From Methylomicrobium agile (lineage in GTDB: Bacteria; Pseudomonadota; Gammaproteobacteria; Methylococcales; Methylomonadaceae): a stretch of DNA of 64,000 nucleotides. The stretch is taken from positions 1 through 64,000 of the forward strand of contig NZ_JPOJ01000004.1 in NCBI RefSeq assembly GCF_000733855.1, written 5' to 3'. The translations under genes were made by a program, and so were the position numbers. Positions 54,805-63,300 of the stretch are shown here, in pieces; positions within the stretch are counted from its first letter, which is position 1, and the number at the start of each line of letters is the position of its first letter. Below the pieces are notes generated by a model, which was not told where the DNA came from, did no database searches, and saw only the letters and a list, made by a program, of their open reading frames with translations.

Positions 54805-56106
54805 ATGGCAAAGAAAGAGCTTCAGGTAGCTTTAACCCCGCAAAAAGAGCAAGTTCGCAAGCATGTTGCCGCTATTCATACGAGCGGCGAACTGTCGCTA
54901 TTGGAGCGCAAGATGGCGAATGTGCTGCTTTTGAATGCCTATGATTCCTTGGTGACAAGACGGACACATATGCTACCGGTAAAGCATTTATGCGCGATGC
55001 TCGGCTGGGATGAGAGCAACAACATCGAGCGACTGCAGGACGTACTGCGCAAGCTGGCATCGACCACCATCGAATTCAACATGATGGAGGACGGAAAGGA
55101 TGTCTGGCGGGTCATGTCGATGCTGTCCTATGGCGAGATCAGGGAAGGCACCTGCACCTACCGTTACGACGAATACCTGGCCGAGCGCCTTTACGATCCG
55201 GAGATATACGCGACGATCAATATCGGCGTGCAGCGACGCTTCGAGGGAGGGTATGCTTTGACGCTGTATGAGAACTGTCTCAGGTATAAGGCGATCGGCT
55301 CCACCGGGTGGTGGGAATTAAGCAGGTTTCGCCGGATCATGGGCGCCGAGGCGGGGCTTTATGACGACTTTCGGCGGCTGAACGAGCGCGTTATCCGTCC
55401 GTCCATCAAAGAAATAAACCGTGTATCGGATATTCAATTAGAACCCGAGTTTCAAAGGCAAGGCCGCAAAGTCTCAGCTGTCCGCTTTTTGGTGACCGAG
55501 AACCCCCAGCAAACCCTGTTGAAGCCGATGATCAAGGACGACCATGCGGCGGTTCGTGAATCCCAAATATTCAAACGCCTGGTGGACCATGGCATAGGGG
55601 AACGCCTTGCCATTCTGTGGATACTGCAGGACGAGGAGCGGGCCAGGCAGGTGGTCGAGTACGTGGAAGCAAAGGCGAAGAAAAAGCAGGTCAAGGGCAC
55701 GACCGCCGGCTATATCCGGACGCTCTACGAGAGCGACGCCGTGGTCGGCAAGACCCCTTTCGAAGCCAAGAAGGAGCAAGAGATTCAGGCCAAAATCGAG
55801 GCAGAGCAGCGCGAGGCCCAGGAAAAACGGCGCGCCGAGATCGAAGCCGAGTATGTGCGCGAGCGCATCAATAAAGCCGTGACCGGCTTATCGCTGGATG
55901 ACAAGCGCGCCTGGATCCAGCGCTATATCGACGAGCTGGGAGCCGAAAAGGCGAAATCCTACCAGGCCGAAACCGTGGAGTTTCGCGATAGACTGGAACG
56001 CCTGCATTTTTCAGCCTGGCTGCGGAAGCAGCTTGCATCGAAGATCAAGCCGGCGGAGTTTAAGGCGTGGCTGAAGGAAAAAGGGTATGCTGCGATGAAG
56101 GATTAG
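54805..56106 (+). CDS. repB: Rep_3-family replication initiator
   Basis: 433 residues with the two winged-helix domains of Rep_3/RepB/pi initiators: SLLERKMANVLLLNAYDSL, EFNMMEDGKDVWRVMSMLSYGEI, YALTLYENCLRYK and WELSRFRRIMGAE. The C-terminal 150 or so residues are charged and helical, longer than in the smallest family members. It binds the iterons upstream to open the origin as monomer and represses its own promoter as dimer (family knowledge). Confidence 0.95.
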   Translation: MAKKELQVALTPQKEQVRKHVAAIHTSGELSLLERKMANVLLLNAYDSLVTRRTHMLPVKHLCAMLGWDESNNIERLQDVLRKLASTTIEFNMMEDGKDVWRVMSMLSYGEIREGTCTYRYDEYLAERLYDPEIYATINIGVQRRFEGGYALTLYENCLRYKAIGSTGWWELSRFRRIMGAEAGLYDDFRRLNERVIRPSIKEINRVSDIQLEPEFQRQGRKVSAVRFLVTENPQQTLLKPMIKDDHAAVRESQIFKRLVDHGIGERLAILWILQDEERARQVVEYVEAKAKKKQVKGTTAGYIRTLYESDAVVGKTPFEAKKEQEIQAKIEAEQREAQEKRRAEIEAEYVRERINKAVTGLSLDDKRAWIQRYIDELGAEKAKSYQAETVEFRDRLERLHFSAWLRKQLASKIKPAEFKAWLKEKGYAAMKD

Positions 56107-56318
56107 CCGGATTGTTTCACGCGGAACTCTTGATATATTACTTTACTTAGCTTTAACATGACTGCACAATTAATTGTATTAATTAGCTATTTATGTAATT
56201 TTCCGCGTCTGGCGGCGCGACCAGGAAGCGGCCTTACTGGGCTCAAATTGCCGGTGCTGAAGCCTTTAGCCAATCCCGTAAAAATGGATGATGCGAGAAA
56301 ACTGGATAGCTGTACTGA

Positions 56319-56465
56319 ATGAAATACCACCTCATAACTGCTGTGATTCTGCTGGTTGCCTTGGTATTTTATGGGCTTGGCTATTCGTCTTTAGGCGGAA
56401 TAGCGATTGTGATCGGCGGCGTCTTTGAGCTTTGGTTTTGGGTGAGGCTTTTTCGTGGTACTTAA
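56319..56465 (+). CDS. Small membrane protein, 48 aa
   Basis: ATG ORF with two hydrophobic segments (LITAVILLVALVFYGLGY and GGIAIVIGGVFELWFWV) and a short basic end. No strong RBS is visible. Sits 213 bp after rep, in the otherwise gene-free stretch 56107-56584. Function unknown. Confidence 0.45.
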   Translation: MKYHLITAVILLVALVFYGLGYSSLGGIAIVIGGVFELWFWVRLFRGT

Positions 56466-56523
56466 AGGATTTATCGGTTATGGAGGATCGCTAAATTCAA
56501 ATTGCTGATAATAGTCTGGCTAG

Positions 56524-56679
56524 ATGCTGATGGAAGGAAATGAAACGATAAATCAGGATACACCGCTGATGGTTGCCGAAAACAGGGTAAAGGATTTGGA
56601 ACGCAAAGCTATTGCAGCTTATAGAGCGGCCTATCCCGACGGTCCGCTGGCAGGATTTGCACAAAGATACGCGTCTTGA
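56524..56679 (+). CDS. Possible small ORF at the overlap junction, frame uncertain
   Basis: 51 codons (MLMEGNETINQ...). The sequence after the stop continues in another frame as KDTRLEWVAYLEKMTPGRQ, which looks more protein-like. The two passes differ by one G here (copy 1 near 58). The real gene may therefore run to about 56731 with an indel inside. Unrecognised. Confidence 0.3.
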   Translation: MLMEGNETINQDTPLMVAENRVKDLERKAIAAYRAAYPDGPLAGFAQRYAS

Positions 56680-57225
56680 ATGGGTTGCTTATCTTGAAAA
56701 GATGACGCCTGGCAGACAGATCAATAAGTGATTGTCTTATTGCCACAAATTGCTGATTTCCCCCCAAACATATTTATTCCATGATTTCATCATTCGCCGC
56801 AGCCTCGGAAACCGCGCATCGGCACCGATGGCCAGCGGTTAAAAGAATTCTCTTCGAGGATCGCTTCGGTACTGTTGATCCGGTGAAAAAGTAATACTTT
56901 AATAGTAATACTTTGCCGTGGGAAAAGTAAATAGGGATGAGATTGCTGGGTTGTGATGGAGAGGGAGGCCCTGGTGGTCGACCTGGTAGCCGAAATCCGG
57001 AAGGGCAAGTATGCGATCCTGTCCGGCCCGGTCGGCATCGGGAAAGCGGCGGAGCTGAAAGTGGCGCTGGAAAAAGAAATCGCTGTATTTCGCGTGTATT
57101 TCGTGCGGAATACTGGTCAGGAAACGCGTTAAATTCCTGGATTTCGCTGTTTTTTCTATTGTCTGCGTGGGTCTCATAGGTATGCCATCGGATTGCAAAG
57201 CTGCACCCCCACAGAAAACCATGCT

Positions 57226-57335
57226 GAAAGGCGGGCAGGATATGTGAAGTGCTAGCACCGGCAAAGCCGGAGCAATCACTTCACTTCCTTGATTCGCACC
57301 TGCCGGTACTCAACGGGCATCCTGCTCTGCGAGGT
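57226..57335 (-). other. oriT: RP4-like oriT (second-pass copy of 641-750)
   Basis: Same site as 641-750, read again in the terminal overlap. The nic motif TATCCTGC is on the minus strand. On the circle this oriT and the one at 52 kb face each other about 5 kb apart, separated by the replication region. Confidence 0.75.
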
Positions 57336-57572
57336 TCCGCTGCCACTGGAATTAAAAACGACTCAGGCGTGTTTTGCTTTATTGGTCGACGCCAAGAGTG
57401 AGCAAGCCGTGTTTTTTTTACCAGTACCACAGATTCAGGGCTTAACGGTTTCCCGAAACTTTGTTTTACCCCTTGCTATGGCTGAAAAACTCTTATGAAG
57501 GATTTCTAAAGTTCAGAGAGAACATCTTCTTTTTGATTGCTCTCCTTCGAAGGCGACAATGTGCTTGTAAAA

Positions 57573-57589
57573 TGTAGCAACTTGCTACA
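57573..57589. promoter_or_regulatory. parS: Candidate parS palindrome upstream of parA
   Basis: 17-bp palindrome TGTAGCAACTTGCTACA, about 230 bp before parA. It is identical to the one that overlaps the parB stop codon. Two identical palindromes bracketing a partition operon are the expected kind of ParB-binding site. Assignment rests on position and symmetry only. Confidence 0.55.
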
Positions 57590-57763
57590 CATCAATAGCT
57601 GTAGAAAGTGTATCTATGCCGACAAAATACAAACGACTTTGATGGTCATAGATTACAAACGGGTCTGAAAAATAGATATATCCCAACCAAGAATTAACGA
57701 ATGATCTGAGAAAATACTTCATATTACTAAAGAAGATAAGCTCTTTTTTACAGAATAAATGTG

Positions 57764-57792
57764 TTTTCATTGTCGTATGTGTTAGTTATACT
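57764..57792 (+). promoter_or_regulatory. parAB promoter
   Basis: -35 TTTTCA and -10 TATACT with a 17-bp spacer, 30 bp upstream of the parA ATG at 57823. Confidence 0.5.
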
Positions 57793-57822
57793 GATCACGA
57801 AAAAACTAAACATCGTGCACAA

Positions 57823-58629
57823 ATGGCAAAAAAAACATCTGTCATCGCCGTTGCCAATCATAAGGGTGGCTGCGGGAAAACAACCACGGTCGTCAATCTT
57901 TCGGCCGAGTTGGCCCGAATGGGGCTCTCTGTCCTGATAATCGATCTCGATCCGCAAGCCAACGCGAGCCTTCACATCGGCAAAAAGCACCCGAGCGAAG
58001 TCCCTATCACCTGCGCAGAGCTGTTGCTGTCAGAAATCGAGAAGCTGCCGCAATCCATCCACGACGATACCAATATCGACGGCGTTTCACTGATATACGG
58101 GTCACTGGCTCTCGGCAAAACCGAAGACGAATTGAAGGACGATGTGCCGCGTCCTTCGGAAGAGCTCCGCGACAAGATCAAGCCCCTGCATGGCATTTAT
58201 GACGTCATCCTGATCGATTGTCCGCCAAGCCTCAAGCTGCTGACCAGTAATGCTTTAGCTGCGGCCACGCACTTGATCATCCCGATCGAATCGGGTTCGC
58301 AGTACGGTATGTATGGAGTCACCGATTTGATGAAACTCGTCGAGAAAATCAAACGCATTAATCCCGAACTCGAATTGATCGGCGCTCTTCTGGTTCGACA
58401 CGACGAGAGGCAGACGGTCTGCAAACTGATCGAGGCCTCTGCCAAAGATCAGATCGGCAAATTGATCGATGTTCGTATACCGACCAGCACTAAGGTCAAT
58501 CAGTCGGCGATCGCTCAAATGAGCCTGCACGCCTTGGATCGGACGGCCAAAATTTCACGTGAATTTCGGAGCTTGGCAGAAATTATCGCCAAGCAATTGA
58601 ATCTAGCTGCAGGAGCTGATCAAGCATGA
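57823..58629 (+). CDS. parA: ParA-family plasmid partition ATPase
   Basis: 268-residue ParA/Soj-type Walker ATPase that moves plasmid copies apart at cell division together with ParB and parS. The deviant Walker A motif KGGCGKTT is at residues 14-21. The Walker A' region IDLDPQAN is at about 41-48 and the Walker B-like stretch ILIDCPPSL at about 128-136. There is no N-terminal HTH extension, so it belongs to the short ParA class and regulation probably falls to ParB or another protein. It overlaps parB by 4 bp (ATGA), so the two are translated together. The promoter lies just upstream. Confidence 0.95.
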   Translation: MAKKTSVIAVANHKGGCGKTTTVVNLSAELARMGLSVLIIDLDPQANASLHIGKKHPSEVPITCAELLLSEIEKLPQSIHDDTNIDGVSLIYGSLALGKTEDELKDDVPRPSEELRDKIKPLHGIYDVILIDCPPSLKLLTSNALAAATHLIIPIESGSQYGMYGVTDLMKLVEKIKRINPELELIGALLVRHDERQTVCKLIEASAKDQIGKLIDVRIPTSTKVNQSAIAQMSLHALDRTAKISREFRSLAEIIAKQLNLAAGADQA

Positions 58630-59534
58630 GCAAAGACTTGAAAAAAATGTTGGAGCAGAAGCTGCAACAAAACACCCAGCGGCATGCTTTGGCGGCTCAA
58701 GACGCGAATTTCGAAGAAGGCAAGGAGCACATCCTCATTCCTGTCGATAAAATCGATCCAAATCCCTATCAGCCGCGTCGCATCTTTCCCCAGCAGGAGC
58801 TCGACCAACTCGCGCAATCGATTTCCGAGCTTGGCTTGTTGGAGCCTATCCTGGTACGCAAGATTGATGACCGCTACCAAATCGCCGCTGGCGAGCGGCG
58901 TTGGCGTGCTCATAAGCAGCTGCATAAACACACTATCGAAGCTTTGGTAACCAGCATATCTGACAGCGACATGGCCGTCTTCGCGCTGGCGGAGAATGTC
59001 GACCGGGAGGATCTGAGCGATTACGAAATCGGCCTGGCGTTGAAGCAGATCGAGAATGCCTTCCCGACCAAAAAGAAACTGGCCGAGTCGTTGGGTATGA
59101 ACCGTGAGGATATGTACCGATATTATGCCTACGACGACCTGCCGCAATTTATCATTTCCGACCTAAACACAAATCCCAGATTGCTTTCAAGATCGGCTGC
59201 GAGCGACATCAAGCGACTTTTGAAGCAATGCGGCCATTTGCCATCATTCAATGCCTACTTAGCCGAGGCCTGGGCGTTGTTGCTGGAGAATGAGCTGGAT
59301 CAAACTAAAATTGCTGCTTTCGCCACACGTAAGCTGAAAGGCCATGAGGAAAAGGATAGCCATATTCAAAATTCGCGTAATCTGATCCGGGATGGCAAAA
59401 AGGTGGGCAACATTGCCTGGACCGAAAAGCACATCACTGTTAAATTGAACGCGAAGACGCTGAACTCCGAACAGGAACAGAAACTGAAGGATTTTCTGGA
59501 AAAATTGATCGAGGGAGAACTGGCCGAAGTGTAG
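58626..59534 (+). CDS. parB: ParB-family partition protein
   Basis: 302-residue ParB/Spo0J-type DNA-binding CTPase family protein. The ParB N-terminal domain runs from about residue 38 (IPVDKIDPNPYQPR) with the catalytic-box motif AAGERRWRAH at about 87-96 and ALAENVDREDLSDYE at about 118-132. An HTH follows (KKLAESLGMNREDMYRYY, about 150-167) for parS recognition. The C-terminus is a basic/acidic helical stretch likely used for dimerisation. It overlaps parA by 4 bp and ends inside one of the candidate parS palindromes. Confidence 0.95.
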   Translation: MSKDLKKMLEQKLQQNTQRHALAAQDANFEEGKEHILIPVDKIDPNPYQPRRIFPQQELDQLAQSISELGLLEPILVRKIDDRYQIAAGERRWRAHKQLHKHTIEALVTSISDSDMAVFALAENVDREDLSDYEIGLALKQIENAFPTKKKLAESLGMNREDMYRYYAYDDLPQFIISDLNTNPRLLSRSAASDIKRLLKQCGHLPSFNAYLAEAWALLLENELDQTKIAAFATRKLKGHEEKDSHIQNSRNLIRDGKKVGNIAWTEKHITVKLNAKTLNSEQEQKLKDFLEKLIEGELAEV

Positions 59535-59546
59535 CAACTTGCTACA
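59530..59546. promoter_or_regulatory. parS: Candidate parS palindrome at parB end
   Basis: Same 17-bp palindrome as 57573-57589. It contains the parB stop codon, so site and gene end have been kept together. Confidence 0.55.
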
Positions 59547-59641
59547 CATTTGTTGCCGTTAATATTGACAGCAAGGGAAGTTTGATCGGACTCTGACCTC
59601 CGATATACCGCAAATTTTAGGATTCTGTTTTTTGTTTTCTG

Positions 59642-59668
59642 TGGTGCATATATGGTGTAATATTGGTG
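59642..59668. promoter_or_regulatory. Direct-repeat operator of the parDE-type operon
   Basis: Three TGGTG direct repeats with 11-bp period (59642, 59653, 59664) ahead of the antitoxin. Likely the autoregulatory site of the ribbon-helix-helix antitoxin. Confidence 0.45.
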
Positions 59669-59696
59669 TATCGTAGATTTTTTGAGAGGTCGCGCC

Positions 59697-59948
59697 ATGG
59701 TGAGACAAAGCATATCCGTATCAGAGCCAAATGACGAATGGCTGAAGGCTCAAGTCGCAAGTGCAGAATACAGCAGTAAGAGCGAAGTGATTAATGACTT
59801 AATCCGGCGGGCGCGGAGGCAGCAGCTTGAGCTCGAACATGTTCGCGCTGAACTGATTAAGGCTGAGCAAAGCGGGTTCACCGACGAGAAACCGGAAGAT
59901 TTATTAGCCAACTTCAAGGAAGAAGCACGGCAAGATGGGCTCTTATAA
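59697..59948 (+). CDS. parD: ParD/CopG-type ribbon-helix-helix antitoxin
   Basis: 83-residue antitoxin with an N-terminal ribbon-helix-helix DNA-binding domain (QSISVSEPNDEWLKAQV, then the SKSEVINDLIRRA helix) and a charged, probably disordered C-terminal tail that would wrap the toxin. Start chosen at the ATG with GAGAGG upstream. It overlaps the toxin gene by 14 bp. The pair should stabilise the plasmid by post-segregational killing and repress its own promoter through the 11-bp-spaced repeats upstream. Confidence 0.85.
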   Translation: MVRQSISVSEPNDEWLKAQVASAEYSSKSEVINDLIRRARRQQLELEHVRAELIKAEQSGFTDEKPEDLLANFKEEARQDGLL

Positions 59949-60222
59949 ACTCACCCGAAAAGCCCGCGCTGATTTGAAGAGAATCTGGCTGTACGGCGTT
60001 AAAATGCACGGAAGTCAGAGAGCCGATCAATATCATAGGGGCATTCTTGAACGCTTAGATCAAATTGCTGATCACCCCTATTTATTTCAGGCTGTTGACC
60101 ATATTCGAGAAGGATATAGGCGTAGTGTGTATGGAACCGATAGCATTTATTACCGGATCAATGACGATATGGTTGAGATTATGGCTATATTAGGGCGTCA
60201 GGATACAGAAGATTGGCTGTAA
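59935..60222 (+). CDS. parE: ParE/RelE-superfamily toxin
   Basis: 95-residue toxin of the ParE branch of the RelE/ParE fold. It opens with YKLTRKARADLKRIW and ends with the family-type strand pair (RRSVYGTDSIYYRIND, then VEIMAILGRQD). The ParE branch poisons DNA gyrase. That target is known for the family and is not shown here. Translationally coupled to the upstream antitoxin, with a 14-bp overlap. Confidence 0.85.
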   Translation: MGSYKLTRKARADLKRIWLYGVKMHGSQRADQYHRGILERLDQIADHPYLFQAVDHIREGYRRSVYGTDSIYYRINDDMVEIMAILGRQDTEDWL

Positions 60223-60261
60223 GCACCACTCGCTATATTTTGTCTCCCTTCCCTCTTCTCC

Positions 60262-60279
60262 CAAAAACGGCCGTTTTTG
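60262..60279. terminator. Bidirectional terminator-like palindrome
   Basis: Same 18-bp palindrome, 40 bp after the parE stop and 114 bp after the end of the convergent helicase gene. Confidence 0.45.
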
Positions 60280-60392
60280 ATAGATAAAACACCTGGCAAA
60301 ATAAGCATCCGAGCTATCTGAAAAGTATTCGGCCCAATCTGCCGCGCGTTCTTGACTTTCACTTCTACTCGAATTTGTGCAGATCTGATGAT

Positions 60393-63300
60393 TTAAGAAT
60401 TAAGCGGTTGGTCGATAGATAGGCTCACTCCCAGATCATCGAACGATATTTTCAGTTTAGCACCAGAATGGGAAAGCCGGATTTTCCAATCCTCGCAGCC
60501 CCATTCAATAGGAGATATTACTTGCCATGTCTTTTCACCTCCAGGTTGACCTTCACGGATATTAAAGAATGCCGTCTGCATTGTTTGCTCATTTTTGAAG
60601 TTGCAGCGACCAATCTGTCGAGACAATTCTATATTAAAATCGCCGACTTTTACGGCAACACGGCCAGCTAGTTCGATTTGCTTCACTGCGGCAACACCGA
60701 ACATTGTGTCTGCCTCCAGAACCTCTGAAGGAAGATGAAGCGGCGTTTCAGGTTTGGATTCTGGTATTTGAACTAATGAGTTGGTTGGTTTTTCAATTTC
60801 TGCGAGCTCTGGGTATTTAGGGAGGTCAGTAACCCGCTCAATTCCGAGGCGCTTCATTGCTTCGGAAAGTTCACGCTGGATCTCGGAAGCCCGACGGCTT
60901 TGCCCCGCCTGCTCGCGCTCATATTCAAGCTGTCTATTCTTGCAGATGATCCACCTGAGGCGGGCAAACTGTTTCTGTTCCTCAGAGAAGAGGGATTCCT
61001 TGGTGACAGCTTCATAGAATGGAAGAGCGTCGGTGAACTTGCCGCCGCGCTCGATGGCGGCGCCTGCTTCCTCTGCCGAGACAAAAGGACGCCATCGCCC
61101 TTCTTTGACGCGCAAAAAACGCCGCAAGAATTCGCTAAGTTGTCGCTGAAGGTGTCCAGGCAATTCAGGAAACGCATCTGATCGGGCTAAGGCAGACACA
61201 AGTGTGCATTGAAGTTCGTCTGCATGGCTCTCGACCAGTTCGCGGACCGCATCTTCGGACCAGTTGGAATCAGGAGAGAAATCCAGAGTTGACGCGAACT
61301 TGGCCAATGGTTCCCACTCTCCGTTTCCAACCATCGCGATCACTGTGCCATGCAGTGCTCGAATCGCTGTTTGGGCTTCGCCTTCCGATATCGCCTTGAG
61401 TGCAATTCGTCTTATTACAGTGGCATTCTGCGATTTCCACGCAGCATCAAGCGCATCGTTTAAGCGATTGCACTGGAGATACGCCAACGAGATGTTACTC
61501 CATTGCGCAGAATCAAGGTCTGTATTGGTGCGAGCTTCAAACTCCTGGATGATTTCGACAAACGCCCCGACCTTCATCAAAGCTGCAAGCTTTCCCGGAT
61601 ATGGCTCGATAGCCGCTTTCGCTTTTAAATATTCATCCGATTTAGTTTCTCCGGCTTTTTCCCATCGTTGCACTGCTTTTTGCAGGCTTCCCGCACGGAA
61701 GTGGACTTCCGCCATTTTCCGGTCAAGCTGAGCAATGCCGCACGCTTCAATCTTTTCGAGCACGTGCTCCAGTGTTCCGGCCATCGTAAGGGAAGCGTCA
61801 TTCCGGACATTGTCGATGATGGTATTGATCCCGTCGCGCCATGCGTTTTCGGAAGACACATACGCCGCAAAGGAAGTTTCCGAAAGGCGGGCTGCCAACT
61901 CTTCAAGAAGCTCGATTCCCCGGCTTGACGACACACTCGTGTCTAGGATCGCCAGCGCATATTTAAATTCTGTCTCCCTAGCCACGCTCGCATTCAGTTT
62001 TCCTAATTCGGTGAGTCGCTGCCAGCCCGTCTTTCCCACTTTCCAGAAGCACTGCACAGCTTCGGGAACTACGAACCCAGCATCTAAATAGGCCTCAGCT
62101 GCGGCGAGGTGATCGCCCTCCAATTCCAGCGCACGTGCACGACACTCAGTGGCTTTGGTGGAATCACCGGCGCTCCGATAGGCAAGGGCCGCTTGCCGTA
62201 GAAGAAACGCATCCTTCCTTGCCCTACCGTCTTCCTCAAAAGTCTTAGCGTTGTCTATCGGATCACCCGCACTCTCGCGGGTTAGATCCTCCACTTTGCC
62301 CATCGTCATGCCCTCGACAGCGGGGGCATTTTCGTCTTCTGGATCAGCATTCCACACAGTGCGGCCACGATTTGCCGCATCAATGACCCGCCTGGTGACC
62401 TCTTCTCGGTTCGCAAACTCCCAGAGAGCATTTATCCCGGACTCGTCGTCTACAATGATCAAACGCTGTTTGGGACGACTGACCGCCACGTAGAGGCGAT
62501 TGATGAAATATTGAAACGGCAGCGAGTGATCCTTTGTTGCCTCATCACCGCCATGGGTGGAATCCATTAATTCCATTAAATTCCTTGGCGCCACTCCTCC
62601 GAAGCCGTAAACAACCACGACCTGATACTCTCGGCCTTTTGCTCGGGCTGCGCTCAATACGTTTTGTGGAATTTCATCCTCCATGCGAATGTGTTGTCTG
62701 AGGATAGGATCGTCCCGAACAAACTGAGCCTCTTCTCCTTCGTTGCAGGGAACAATGACGACGAACGAGTCTGCCTCTTTGAACCTCTTCCAGAAGGAGG
62801 AATCTCCCGAGTTGAACCAAACCACGGGAAATACGCCCTGCGGCAAAGCCCACGGGGTTTGTGGGCGTAATTCCGGCATTTTAAAAAGCGCCGACCGCAG
62901 CGCCTGAACCCCGTTGCTGAAGCGGACAATGGGAGGAGTGGAGCGGTAATTGTAGTGAAGTTCCCGATAGTTGAGTTCCGTCCTACCAGAGAGTCCACTT
63001 GGATCGAGCGCCCGAATGAACTTCTCGACGAAGGAAGCCTTGATAGCGTCCCAGCGAAAACCGGTTGGATTCAAAGTTTGAAATTGGTCACCTGCAAAGG
63101 CGAAAGGCACTCGGCTCAGATCGTGGGGTGGCACTGCTCGGTTCGAGAACAAGTTGAGACGCAAAAGCAGTTCTAGTTCAATCCGGGTAAAATCTTGCGC
63201 TTCGTCACAAAGAACCGCAGGACTTGCCGGTTTTGCCAAATCGTTGTCGAGGATAAACCGAGCCAGATCTTGGTCGTCCCACAGCCCTTTGGCTTCGGCT

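Noticed and set aside
57289-57498. 69-codon ORF beside the second oriT
   Set aside because: It overlaps the RP4-like oriT/traJ-leader region, lacks a ribosome-binding site and is not supported by any family. The first-pass copy is broken by indels.
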